Of a DNA stretch of 64,000 nt, positions 37,035-49,836 are shown in pieces. The notes beneath the pieces are model-generated. The model was not told the origin of the DNA, did not search any database, and saw nothing but the letters and a program-made list of their open reading frames with translations. Position 1 is the stretch's first letter. Each line of letters opens with the position of its first letter. A program made the position numbers and the translations under genes. This DNA comes from Pholis gunnellus (taxonomy: Eukaryota > Chordata > Actinopteri > Perciformes > Pholidae), in assembly GCA_910591455.2 (NCBI GenBank), contig OU342805.1, forward strand, positions 25,328,708 through 25,392,707. The letters run 5' to 3'.

Positions 37035-40000
37035 CTACGGCAGGTTGTCGTCCTGCAGGCTCTCCAGGATCTGGACCAGGCTCTCCAGTCCGAACACGTA
37101 GCCCCGGTCCGGCCCTTCGTGCACGGCTGTGTCGCCGCGAAAACCCTTGAAGGTGGAGTGGGCGAAGTCGATCATACGCACGTCCACCAGGGGGGGCTGC
37201 TGGGGCTGGGGGGCGGGACGAGGAGGAGGAGGTGGAGGTGGAGTAGGAGGAGGAGAGGGGAAGGAAATTAAGCCGGGAGCAGGAGAGGAGTCTGGATGTG
37301 GGTGAGGCACGGGGAGAGGTGGGTGGATGGAGTGGCAGTCTGACTTGGAGGGTGGGGCCTTGGAGGGAGGGGCCTTGGAGGGAGGGGCCTTGGAGGGTGA
37401 GGGCTTGGAGGGTGAGGGCTTGGAGGGTGAGGGCTTGGAGGGTGAGGGCTTGGAGGGTGAGGGCTTAGCCGTCAGTCCAGGTCCCTGAGAGGACAGTGGT
37501 CCCGGGTCCGTTTCACAGGGAGCGCCTGGGGCCGGAGGTGCGTGGGGGGGGCCGGGGCCACGGTGGGGCTCTGCGGGGGCCGCGGGGGTCTTCTGGTGCA
37601 AGGGTGCATGCTGCCCAGAGCTGAGGACTGAAGGGCCCTCAGGTTCCTACGGACAAGAGTCACAGTGGTGATCAATATGAAAACATCAGGAGCGTAACAC
37701 CTTTATTCAATCAGGAAACCCTGGAAGGAACCGCAGGGCACAGTGGAAAAAAGGTCGGGTAGGTAACATGGGGGAGTAAAAAAATGATCCAACAGAAAAA
37801 CCAGCCTTCCAATGAACGTAACTAACAGCACTAAAGATCCAAAAGTAGCTGAATCTAACTAGAAAGTCTCCAAATCTGCAACACCGACAGTCCATTTCCT
37901 TCAGGCTTCCCTCCAAAGACACTCCCTCGAAATGATCATGATGAACACAAACAACCAAGGTTGCCAGTGTTCGTACTTAATTGCGGATCGGGATATGAAG
38001 AGAATTTCAACATAATAAAAGAAGCTGCACCCTAGTTTTAAGGTGGAGCGAGCAGCAGGACAGGATATCTATAAATAGTCAAACACTGACGTGATGGTGG
38101 ACTGAACCATCTTTTTCGAGACAGATTGGTGCCTTTATTTAGTGAATACTGGACTCACATTCATCAGGTGAAACACAAACACGACTCCAACTGAAAGATA
38201 ACTTTGCTCCGGAGCCGCTGCAACTGTTTGCTACCGAGCTCAACGTATCAACTTAAAATCTGTGTTGTGTTCATAACTTGTGTCTTGAGGTCAAACGGCT
38301 ATGATTTGATGTTTCAGTGAGACACATCCGAGAGGGTTTAACTCATGAGTTTATGTCCAACAAACACAAAGTGTTGTTGTGGGCGAGGGATCACAAAGAG
38401 ACGTATAGCTGTAACTCTAACGTAACCATAAGACTGGTCGGTAATCCAGGCTTGGCTGCAGTTACTTTTATAGAATGTACGAATAAATGAGCCCTAATCC
38501 AACCGATGAGCACACGATCACAGAGCTGATTTATTGTGTGTTTTCCGGCTCACCTTTCCCTCATAGATGATGAGCAGTGAAGACGAGTAGAAGCGGTAGG
38601 ACGCCTGCCTCTCCAGCACCGTCTTCAGGCTGCGAAGCTTATTCAGGATTGGCTCAAAGAGGTCCTGCCTCAGACCCTTTCCGTTGTGCATGTACTGCTG
38701 GAGGGCCTGGCGGAAGCCGTCGCTCGACAGGCCGCGGCCGTAGTACTTGCTCCTGCAGAGGTAGTGCCCGGTGTTCAGCTGGTACACCTGCAGAGACAGA
38801 AACCGCTCAAACATCTGGCAACAGCATCAGAGCAAACTGTTCACACTTATAGAACTTATACGACTAAATAACGGGGCGAATGGATTCAATGCAGACATCG
38901 AGCTCTCGCTGTTGAATGAGGAAGAGGGGGAAAAAAGATATCGTTCATCGTAGTTAGAAATTGCTAATATCAACGTCCGTTCCTTCCACATCTACTGACA
39001 TTTTGAAGGCAGAACTTGTAGTACTTGTAGTACACTGTGGTATTGCTATTTCTAAAGATGTGAGTACTTCTTCCACCACGATTGACAATGTACTGCTGGG
39101 TGTGTGTGTGTATGTACATATACCAACTTATTGACAGTTTAAGTAGTACTTGTATTGAAAGTAGTACTAGTGGTCTTAGTAGTGCTTTAAGTATAAGTAG
39201 TGGGAGTAATACTTGCAGTACAATAGGTTGTATTGGCAGTAGCAGAAGTATTATAAGCAGTATAACATAAGAGGTATCAATACATCATCTGATTCTCCAT
39301 CTCCCCCGAGATAAAACTAGAAAAGAATTAGAAGAGTAAAATCTATATAAAAGGCATAAAGACTATATTTCTACGGCTCTTTGGGCTTTCTAAGCGTGCA
39401 TTAGGAATCCTAATATTATTATGTTCTCTGCCCACTTTACCCCGGCACAAATGGATAAATGTTCTGAAGATAAATGAGCCTGTTTTGTTTCCCCTACATC
39501 CTCGGGCTGCGATGTATTAGATGTCGCTGTCTGAGGTTGTCCTACCTGCATGCCACACACTCGCACTCCCAGCGACGCCGAAGTGCTCTGTTCACATTTC
39601 TTCATCTGCCGGGCCGCCTTCTCCTCGGAGGCGTCGTCTCCGTGCTGCCTGGTGCCCATCTTCAGGTCCAGGATGCAAGGGTACGAGAAGTGGTGAACCA
39701 CATTCTCCAGCAACAGAAACTCTGGTTCAAACGATGCAGTTAAGGAGCAAATGTCTGTTTGTCGAGCGAATCATCTCTGGTCTCAACACGAGCTGGAGAT
39801 TTACGAGGTGGAGAGACACACAACAGCTTGAATAATGCAAATGAGCCAATGCCAAAGCTGCAGAGCTGCCACGTTTATATTAATATCTCATTTTGATCCA
39901 TGTTTAGCTATTGTCAACAAAATGCAACACTTCCTGCAAATCTTTGACATTAACATCTGCAGCAAGTGTAGCGTTTTATCTTATCGTCGATAAATACGTA

Positions 40001-43000
40001 TAAATGAGGCGTGAGCGCGGACAGACGATGCAGCTGTGCCACACGTTATATTTAATTGACGTTGCAAATACACGAGGAGAGGAGGTGAGGAAAGGAACAG
40101 AGGATGCACAAACTGGGAAATGGGGAACTGTATCTGCAGAGAGAACCCTGTTGAAGGCTCGACTGGACACAGACGGACCTTGTTGAGGACAGAGAGTGTG
40201 CGGCTGTGTTTTCCAGGCAGCTGCTCTCTTTGAAGCTGAAGATCAAAACACGAGCTTTGACCCGATAACCTCTGTGAGCTCCCAGCCTCTTCCTCACAGT
40301 CTCCCTGACATTTACATTCAGAGCCTGTTATTGAACCGGCACACCACTCCACTACCCGACTAGTAAAAACGAGTTATTCTGTTAAACATCAGTGCTTGAA
40401 TACACATCATTTTCTACAGCTACATTCGTGTGTCACGGCGGTCGCATGTGCATAATATTAGTCATGGCTATTCTTGACTTTGATGAAAGAAATCTTAACA
40501 TAAGATCCATTCCTAGTTTGTTTCCAGAGATTTCTTTTTAAGTTTGGAAGCTGTGGGAAAAAAGCTAGTAAGTGGACCTTGGTGTATTTATTTTTTTGTC
40601 AAAGGGAAAACAAAAACAGTGGCTGTGATTGGTTGAGGAAGGATACTGAAGAGTTTGCGGTCCTTGGATTCGGACCTCATGCGGCTGAGCTGCTGCTTGT
40701 GGCAGCGGAGGCTCCAGGGGTTGTGGCTGATCTTCTCTGAACTCAAACCGCTGTTCCAGTCCAACATCTGGAAGGGAACGTCCGAGTGGATCTTTGGGTC
40801 GAGCCTCGGACTCTTCAGCTCTGCAAGGCTGCAGGGACGAGGAGAGAGGATCATTAATGAAAGAAAATCAACTGTTGGGTTACCATAACAATAGTTATTC
40901 ATTTTCTGTCAACCAACTAATACATTCAATAATAAACTAACTGTTTAACCACAAAACCACCAGTTTCACCACCGGTTTATCTTTCTAAATCTCCTTTTTT
41001 TTTTTTCTTTCGAATAAGCTCTTACTTCTCAAAAGTGTCGGTGTCGTGCGGCTCCCTCCTGTCGGGACGCTCCTCCTTGTGCTCGGACGAGGAGGAGGAG
41101 CGATGGAGGCTGCGCCGCGAGTGTTTCCTCCTCGGCTGCTCCCTCTCGGGGGGGTCGCGCTCCTCGTGCTCCACCGTCCCCGCCTCCATGTTGCTCTCCA
41201 CGTAGGGGTAGGCCACCAGGTTGATGTAGCCGTCCGAGTCGCCTTCGAAACAAACCAGCACCACACCTGACAAAAAAAAAACAAGCAGGGAGTTTAGAAA
41301 TAACAGAAGTATTTGTTACAGAAAGATAACCCATCTTCTAAAAACACTGGACATGTCTTACATTGTTTCTTTACAGCAGAAGTAAAACTTCTCTTCCGCT
41401 GTTAGTAATGGAGGTCGGGTCTACATTATGCTCAGTCTAATCAGGTGCTGTCGGGCCTCATTGTGTTACCACAAGTTGTCAGGTCTGCGTGTCAACATGT
41501 CTAACAATACCCGAGTGGATCACCTCTAAGTATTTTTACACCTGCTGTCGTAAAAAAAAAGGTCTCAGCGACTCCGCAGCAAAATATTTGACGTGCTGCG
41601 AGTCTATAAATCCAGCAGATCTGTCAGGTCTGAGGGGGCGTTTAGCGTTTATGTAAATGAACACCGAAAACTTGTTCATTTAAAAAGGCGACCCGGACGG
41701 TCGTCAGCTAATTGGCCATGACGGTCAAACTCACACTTGTGTGCTGCATGATGGATTTAATGCGCACACGCACACACGCACTTGTCGTGCACACACTGGC
41801 AGCTGCTGCACACTGTACAGTCGGCCGCGCACACATCCTGCCGTCAGGTGGAAGTTCTTCTGCGTGATTGAAGAAGACAAAGCTCCAAATTTGTAACATC
41901 TGCAGATCTATATTAAGAAGGAACAACTGTGTGTTGTTTTATAGATGTGTTTCGCCTCGTTTTGTTCTGAGGAAGTAAAACGTGTCACGTAAAGTGGGAC
42001 GTATTGCAATTAATTTCGGTAGCCTGGAGCAATTTTATTTTGAGATTAGTTTGAGTGAGAGAAGGTCCTGTAACTTTGGAGAAAATGCAAGTTATCTAAC
42101 AGTACAATGTTTTGAATTGGATTTCTCATGAAAGAAAAGTCTTGTGTTTTATTATTATAGTTCTTAGAATGAAAGAAATGTAGCTGTTGTGGAGACTGAT
42201 GATGGAACAACACCTTACTAATACTCCTTTCTAACAAAATGTGCACTTTTATGCAGGTATTTTAAACAGACAAGTTTAGTGATGAGTTTTATCTTGTTTC
42301 AGAGTTTGAATGATGCGCGTTTTATGACAAATTACTGCTCTATGTTTTGTTTGTTAGTAAATAAAAGGACAACAATTGCCCAAATCCCTGTTGATTTGAT
42401 TTATTATACTGTTCTTTCACTTAGCGCGTCCACCCGGTTGTCACGTCTCCATCGCTGCCGATCGGAGCTGGAGCAGACAGATAGCGGTGACGACTGCAGA
42501 GCCATTTGTCCCAGTAATGAATGCTGTTTGTAACCTTTCACACTGCAGACAAAAGCCGGATGTTAGCTGGTGTTAGTGGGGTTTGTTGTCCAGTGGAAAA
42601 CGGGCATAACACGCTCAATGTTGGGTTTTACTGTCATTTGTCATCCGTCTGTACATCAAGATTTGGTAATTGTTCTGAAAAATCAATTGAGAAACTGTTT
42701 GTAGATTAAATACCCAGATAGCAATTGTGTTATTCAAACATTAAGCTATTATTTTTAGCTTTCCAAACAGAGTAGAGCATCTCGTTCCCCGCTAAGTGAG
42801 ACACTGAACATCCTCCCCATTTGTCCAAATCTAATTTTAATGTCAGTTTGCTCAACGGCGGAAAGTCCGCCCCAAAGAAAAAACGTCCAAACTGAACTCT
42901 GGCCTCCGTCCACAGGAAACGGGAAATTTCATCTGACAATGTCAAAACACTTTCTGGATAAAACAACCTTGACAGATTGAGAAAGTCGTCCCTGGGCGGC

Positions 43001-46000
43001 AGCTGTCCGTCTGTCCGTCTGTTTAATCAGCAGGACAATGGTAGTGGGCAGAGATCCAGGGCTAAATATAGCCTCCTTATGGACCACTGTTGTCAAGGCA
43101 CTGGGACCCACAACACCAGCAAGGGGGGACTAGTGGGAAGCGGGAAGACAGACAGCGGGATGTAGAGCTTTCTCATCAAACTTTGACATTAACTTCTCTT
43201 TTTTTGAGTAACGCATCAATTTCGATCGCGTGTGTCCATCAACAGAACACTCAAAAATCACGTGTCTTGTCTGCATACTGACATTTAATTGTTGTTGTTT
43301 TTTGACGTGTTGAACGGGGACACAGCTCATGTCTCGTAGTGTCTTTCTGCCAAAACATCTTGTAACTATACTACGAGGAACCTCCGTCTGTGCTTCGCAT
43401 ATCTTGACAACCGATCTGCTTCGTTCTTGGCGGATGTATTGCTGGAGAGACGGGCAGTGTCGAAGTCTGCAATTGGCCAGATGGTGGCTCTGTAGCAACC
43501 AACTATGGTTTTGGCCTGTAACTCTTGAACTGTCTCTCCTGGGTCCTGTGGGTCCAGACGAATCTATCTATTTGTGTCTAGATGGATTTTCTGCCATTTT
43601 AAATTGTGTACAAATCAGATATTTTCGCAGCTCCTCCTATAAATTACAGCATTCATCACCTACTTTGGGACAGACCATCTGTGGACCGGGTTGGAAAAAG
43701 TTACTTTTTCAGAGATTTTTGATGTTCAGTACAGTTTTGCTCTAGCTAGCAAAGCTTAACAATTTGTCAATAGGTGGCACTGCAGCAGCATCACCTAACT
43801 ATAAATCAAGGAATCTCTGTATATATAAATATATAAATATATATATATATATGTGTTTGTGTGTTTGTGTCCTTCACATATCTCAGAAATCGTCCATCCG
43901 ATCTACTTCACACTCGGCGAGTGTGTTGCTGGGGACCCAAGGACATGCAGTGTCGAATGTGGTGCCATTTGGACACACAACACAGTCAATATTGATGAAC
44001 TTTGAATAAACAAGTGAACAGCAGTCTGTGCAGCAGCAGGGGGCGGAGTCTTAACAGGCTGCCGCTCATCGACTTCAGTTCATTTCTGATGCATGATGCC
44101 TGCATGATTGGCCGGCTCCGAACGAGCACTGCACTGGTTTTTACATCAAAGAGAGAAGAAACTAACATATTATAATAATTACTGCATGCCATTAAGTGCT
44201 TTAGTGTCAGGAACGTGGTGTTTTTGCGTGTTGGCTCTTTGCCGTGACTTAAAAGCAAAACCTAAATAGAGCCGAGCTGCTCCATCCACCATCTCTCTTC
44301 ATCTCCCAACCTACCTTCATTGGTCCTCGTCTCCTCCGCTCTTACATAGTTTGCTTAAATGATAAAAGGTCACATACATGTAGGAGAGGAGTGTGTGTGT
44401 GCGAGCTGTCAGAGTGTGTTTAGGTCTGCGAGTGGAAACAGCTCCAGTATGTGCCGGGTGAAGAAGAGCAGAGCAGCTAAACCACTTCACTGCTCGTAAA
44501 CATCCGTACTTCCGTGTTCCTCGCTGGCTTTTCTTTCATATTTCAGACAAGATTACAGTCAAAACGATTCGTTCTAGGAGTAAGCGAGACGGCATGCACG
44601 CGTTATTCACTTCCATTAAAAGCATTTTTTAATCCGATAATATGACAAAGAAAATATCTTTTAAATGTGTCGCAGCTCTTTGAATTGGTCTTCAATTTCT
44701 TTCGTTAACATATTTGTTGTAGACTTGGTAGGGTGTGTTTTTATGCATTATGACTGTATGCTGTACTGTACTTCACCAGAAGTAGTCGATAAAATGTATT
44801 CCTTTAAATTACATATTGACATCTGCCGTCTCATCTGTTGCTGTGGAGAGCTCCTCTGATCTGAACTCAGCACTTCCACCCCGTCTTGTTCTCTCCGCCT
44901 GCCACCAATCCCTCGCGTCTGGTTCTCTCCGGCCAACAGCTAGCGGGCTGTACTCAATGTCATGTTTCTTTAACATTCAAAGCGTCTATTGAGGTTTTCA
45001 AATGAAGCTTTGAAAGTTTGTCGTATGATGTTGAGTTATTGTGGTTATATGACTGTAATCTATGGTGCCGTTATGCCTCGTTAATACAGGTGCGTGAAGG
45101 AGAGCAAAATGTTTTTGTTTTTTTAAAGGTTAAATGCCAACAAATATGGATCGAAGCTGAATATGGAGACCAAACCAGGACTCCTCTTAGATCACAGTCC
45201 CCACACTGGGCTACCAGAGCAGACACTGGGATTATTGGTTTCAGCCGTATTTAAAATACTATTCGGTTATTTAAAAACGTGATTAACAATTTTAAACATA
45301 AATATTTAAACTTATGGATGAAATTGTGCTCGATTGTGACTGTTTTCTTATTGTTTTCCTAATTTGAAGACTAGTTGACTTCCATTTAAACGGTAAATTG
45401 GTCGTTGGGAACATCCCTCATTGAGTGAGGATCTGAAGTCAGATTAGATGGATTTATTTAAAGTAAACTCATCTGTAATCTTGTGTTGTGGCTGCGGTGA
45501 ATTGGCCACAACAAGACAGTAGTTGACAGAAGAACCTGCGGCTGAGAACGTGTGTTGGCTTCAAGTTTCGTGTATTAATTGTCACAAAAACCACTAACCC
45601 ACCACGGCCACGACAGACCGATTCCCACGAGACGTGATTGGAGAATGAATGCAAACTAACCAAACCAACTGGGAAAAAAAACAACAAGCCTCAAAACAGA
45701 CATGTCCAGGATCAACATGTCTGGTACGGAGTCAGAACACTGACATCAGGGCGGTGGGCGGATACGTCAGACATAAAAGGGTTCGTATACAGAGTTCCCA
45801 CAGCAAGCGCAGCCGCACATCCACGGCTCCGCTATTAATTAATCAGTGAGTCGTGACTGACCTTTATACTCCGGAGTGAACTCTTTCATCTCTGGAGGCA
45901 GAGACTCGTAGAAGCGCTGCTCTCTGCTGATCAGAGGCTTACACACCGTGTGGTCGTCATAACGCATCATACTGGTGTGACCTCCCACCTGCACACGCAA

Positions 46001-46210
46001 ATATGAAAACAATCAGTACAAAAAAACTTAAATATCTATTACGTCATCAACATGGAGCTCCGTCGTTATCTCCGTATGTTCTGACACACGCACCTGGTGT
46101 ACGAAGGGCTCCAGCGGGACGCCTCCTGGCCGTGGTCGAAGTGCAGCCACTCCTCCTTGCCCCGCCCCCTGTAATTTGTTGTCCATGATGTTGGTGTGAG
46201 GGAGGCACAT
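37035..46210 (-). CDS. ip6k1: Inositol hexakisphosphate kinase 1
   Basis: It phosphorylates inositol hexakisphosphate to the pyrophosphate 5-IP7, acting in cytosol and nucleus on insulin signalling, vesicle traffic and phosphate sensing. Minus-strand coding exons are 46094-46210, 45862-45988, 41026-41266, 40647-40828, 39546-39721, 38554-38787 and 37035-37646. They total 1689 bases, 562 aa (human 441). The kinase signature PCILDLKMG is at residues 237-245 and is followed by TRQHGDDASEEKAARQ. FYSSSLLIIYEGK ends exon 6. The C-terminal VDVRMIDFAHSTFKGF holds the metal-binding Asp (D519). EPFVHQ, SMMRYDDHTVCKPL, CFEGDSDGYINLVAYPY and REQPRRKHSRRSLHRS match IP6K1 specifically, rather than IP6K2 or IP6K3. 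The extra length lies between the kinase core and DFAH: residues about 360-513 are Pro/Ser/Lys-rich and include eight tandem pentapeptides. The start at 46210 (MCLPH) aligns with human MCVCQ. Confidence 0.95.
37344..37466 (-). repeat. ip6k1: Coding 15-bp minisatellite (KPSPS/KAPPS) in ip6k1
   Basis: Eight tandem 15-base units (plus strand TTGGAGGGTGAGGGC and variants) encode five KPSPS followed by three KAPPS. The repeat keeps the frame. It lies in the last exon, in the non-catalytic linker before the DFAH motif. Confidence 0.95.
38095..38240 (+). repeat. Repeat family A, copy 4 (partial), ip6k1 intron
   Basis: GGACTCACATTCATCAGGTG, AAACACGACTCCAACTGAAAG and TAACTTTGCTCCGGAGCCGC match the central and right part of copy 3 (32740-32800). 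The left part is missing. Confidence 0.55.
41267..45861. other. ip6k1: ip6k1 intron 2 (4.6 kb)
   Basis: No additional exon is recognised. It contains the repeat at 43290-44060. The remainder has no feature I can support. Confidence 0.6.
43290..44060 (+). repeat. Two diverged copies of a dispersed repeat
   Basis: The block CCGATCTACTTCACACTCGG...TTGCTGGGGACCCAAGGAC...GCAGTGTCGAATGTGGTGCC at about 43898-43965 has a diverged relative at about 43410-43485 (CCGATCTGCTTCGTTCTTGG...TTGCTGGAGAGACGGGCAGTGTCGAAG). A (TA)n run and a GTGTTTGTGTGTTTGTGTCC stretch separate them. The sequence is familiar from other fish genomes; the family is unknown. Confidence 0.5.
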
Positions 46211-47525
46211 GGCTCCTGGCGGACGCACCGCGCCTCCTCCTGCCAAGGAGAGAGGGATGTATTAACGGGGGTGTAAAGCCGATAGCTTCGGAAACGTCCT
46301 CTGCCAACACCTTTAACTTTAACGTGTCGTTCAAACCTCGTATTTTCTAGTGTGACCGGCCCTGAGGTGCACATGTGTGTTACTTACTCGGGCTAGATAT
46401 CACTTTAAATGTTTTCATGCTGCACCGGATCACAAATCAACTTTCAATCAATAAATACAAAAAGTACGCACAACTTTTTCTACAAAACCCTTCATTTTAT
46501 TATTTTATATTATAATTATTATAAAAGATTACAAATCTGACCAGACACTCAGTGTATCAGGTGAAGTCTTTGACATTTGAGTTGTCGTGAAGATGCGTTT
46601 AGGTTCAGACCTGCAGGTGTTCACTGCAGCAGTTTGGGCTCAAATTAAACCTCCAACACATGAATTCAAACCAAGCAACATCTTCCCTCTTCGCTTTAGC
46701 TTTATACACACTTTACTTTCTGTCTGTATGTACATATTTATTACTTTTCATTATGAATATACATTTGCTATATTCCTATTTGCATTCAGTTAATCTATTT
46801 ATAATACCGTCTCCTGCTAATTTATATTACTTTAATTTGCATTTTCTTTTTAAATATTCAGCCCTTTATTTTAACTTGCTCTTTTGATGTCTTGCATGAT
46901 TTTGTTCTTTTTTACACACATATTTAATGAACATTGTTGGATGGAGCCTGAGATACTAGATTGTTGTGCATTCTCCTCTTTGTTACGTCTTTAATCTTTG
47001 CACAGAAAGCGGTTGTGTTTTACCAGACAGTCAAACTTTAAGGTCTCTTTAAAGTTGCTGTCCGCTGACATTTTATTTATCCAAAATATTACAAACCTGT
47101 GTTTGTTTTTGATTATCAATCAAAGGAAATGATGTGTTCATTTGTGTTCATGTCCACAACTCTTGGTTTGCTAGAAAGAAACCAAACTCCGGGTTTGAAC
47201 TCTGAAAACTAAACACAACTGTATGACCTCCAACTGACGAACTGGGATCTCCACTGTAACACATCACAGGTGGTCTCTGGTCCTGGTCTTACCTTGGGCA
47301 TGGGCTCTGGTGTGCAGTGACGGGGAAGGGGGGGCGCAGGGCACCACGGGCTGCTGGGAGCGCACGCCGGCCCCGGGGGGAGGCGGCGCCAGACCGAAAA
47401 ACCACCTCGCAAAGCCTCCAATCAGAGTGCTCCAATCCACCGCCGGCAGCACCGAGACCCAATCAGGACAGTGGGAGGTGGTGGTGGGGGGGGCAGAGTT
47501 GTCAGGAAGGCAGAATCACCACTTC
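46211..47525 (-). other. ip6k1: ip6k1 5' UTR exons and intron
   Basis: The first coding exon begins at 46239 after an acceptor (CTCTCTCCTTGGCAG), giving 29 bases of leader. A further exon at 47293-47525 ends in a strong donor (CCCAAG then GTAAGA) and starts after CTCTCTCCACAG. It is GC-rich (CCTCCCCCCGGGGCCGG). Its only late ATG (CCCATGCCCAAG at the donor) is out of frame with the main start and would overlap it. In the main frame the exon stays open back to a TGA near its 5' end but has no ATG. Confidence 0.55.
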
Positions 47526-49554
47526 CTGTGGAGAGAGGAAATAATACCACGGTGAGTTTAACATGTATCTAAAGTCAGTGTGAGGAACTTTTAACTGGTT
47601 ATGAAAACAGTCTCAACGTAATACTGAAGTCTCTGTTTGAAGTTATTCTTGATGCTCGTCATCGGCGCCACCGGGTCGGATTCTGGTAAAAATCTGATGA
47701 AATCATGCAGGTTCACCAGAAACTCCTTCAGCTCAGACTCCAGCGGGCAGAACCAGAACCAAGACCAGGACCGAGTGGACCCTGCTGCAGTAAAATGAGA
47801 GGTCTTCTAAAAGGGACTCTGGTAATCAGAACCACGATCGTTCACATCGAACGCAAGTCTGTCTCTGTGCACGTGTTAAACCACCACACCCCCGTCATCA
47901 CAACCTTTTAAACACACTTGTAATTAAAGATGAAGAGAACTATTTGTCTCTGTTTGTCGTTAACTAAAAATGCTGCTGTGCTTGTTGTTACACCCGTCTT
48001 TGTCCCTGAGATGACATCAAGGGTGGCGGTAACCGATCCACCTGTCTGTTGAAGTGACACTTTTCTTTTTCTGGACTAGATTGACTGAAATATCCAATAT
48101 AATCTGCTGAAAAAAGGACATTTGACACAGGACAAAGATTACATTTAAAAAATAGCTGCAAAAATAAAGATTCATAAACATTTTGACTAAAATGTATAAA
48201 CATTTCAGCGATTAAAAATGGACTAAAATGTGACAAAAATTAAAAAGCTGCATATTCTTCTTTAGACTATTTCAACGACTAAATCTAAAATAGCTGTCAA
48301 AATAACATGAACACTGATCTGCACCTTTATTCCATAATGTGTTAAGAAATGAACGAGTGTGGGAAGTGACCCAAACAAGGCAACTTACTGCGGCGCCAAC
48401 AAGGTTGCGGTGAAACTTTTTTGGGTGCACCTCAATGACGAAGTTAGCACCCAACGTGAAACCCCAAAACTACCGAGCTGAAAGACGAACCCTGACACAC
48501 GATGTTACACTGTGTGCTCGCTCAGCACAAAACAACAGGTCTGATGTAACCGAGTCTGAACCAGCTTATAACAACAACAACAACACACGCTGATTCTTCT
48601 GGGCATGTCGCCGCAAACGGTTGACATCTAATGTTTCAGCACGTCGGCTTCCACCAGACCGTCTCACACACACACAAACACACACACACACAAACACACA
48701 CACACACCGTTGTCAGGGTCAGAAGAGACGCTTTGTCTCATAAACAAGGAAACGTCTGAAGTATTTAAAGTACGAGGACATTTTTTAAAAATCAACTGGG
48801 ACCGTAAACTTCCTGGAATACACTTTACATCCCAAACAACTGTAATGAAGTCCACGGCTTTGTTGTGACGTCCACAGATGTCCTGCCAGCTCTCTGCTGA
48901 TGGAGAAACATTGTCAGTAAATGAGACGATCTTATTGTTCCTCAGTCACCAACCAACACAACCAGAATTAAATCATCTGTTGCTGAGGAACATCTCCAAT
49001 AGAAACCACAGTTATGAATGATTAGCATTTCAAACGATGACACCGGAGACGAGAACCAGTTTTGCCAGTTTTGGTTTTTTTTGACGATCGCCACATCAAA
49101 CAGCTGAAGACGCCACACAAATGTGACGGAGCTCGGTTCTAAAACAATGTGAATTCATTTCGGAGAACAAGTAAAACATTTTATTTGAAGTTTATAATGT
49201 TAAAATGTACGCACGAGATGACGGCCGTGTCTTTGAAATTCATCACAATTAGACGACAAAAGGGAAAAAAATCACACAATCTGGTTTAACGAAGAGACTA
49301 AAAAGAGACAAAAAGCAGAGATTTATAAATCAGATTTACACTGATGGTGTCCTGGTGACCGATACCATATACATTAAAGTATAAGGATAAAAGTATGTGG
49401 ACACCACGGTGTCTCCTGGTTTGGTCGCATCTGTTTTCATTGAAGATAAATCTGAAGGCTGCAGATTAATGACCGTAGTTTTGGAATAATGTTCATTCAT
49501 CACATATGGATGAAGTGTTCAGGTGTCCACATGGCTATAGTCCCCCCGCCCCCG

Positions 49555-49556
<2 letters not shown>

Positions 49557-49643
<87 letters not shown>

Positions 49644-49756
49644 CGAAGCCGCTCCAAAATGACTCATCATCGCCTGCCTGAAGACATGACATGAAAAAGT
49701 GGGAGAAACAAAAGAATGGAAGGATTGGAAGATCCATTAATGACGTCACAGCCTGC

Positions 49757-49829
<73 letters not shown>
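49557..49829. repeat. Facing (CA)42 and (GT)35 microsatellites
   Basis: (CA)n at 49557-49641 and (GT)n at 49759-49829, the latter running into GCGCGCG. They are mutually complementary in inverted orientation, separated by 117 bases. Confidence 0.92.

Positions 49830-49836
<7 letters not shown>

Noticed and set aside
43329..43745. 138-aa open frame in the ip6k1 intron
   Set aside because: No recognisable domain, Cys/Leu/Trp-rich and located in a dispersed repeat.
46066..46374. Alternative open frame over the first ip6k1 coding exon
   Set aside because: Only the other frame gives LEPFVHQ joined to GGHTSMMRYDDHTVCKPL, the conserved IP6K1 sequence.
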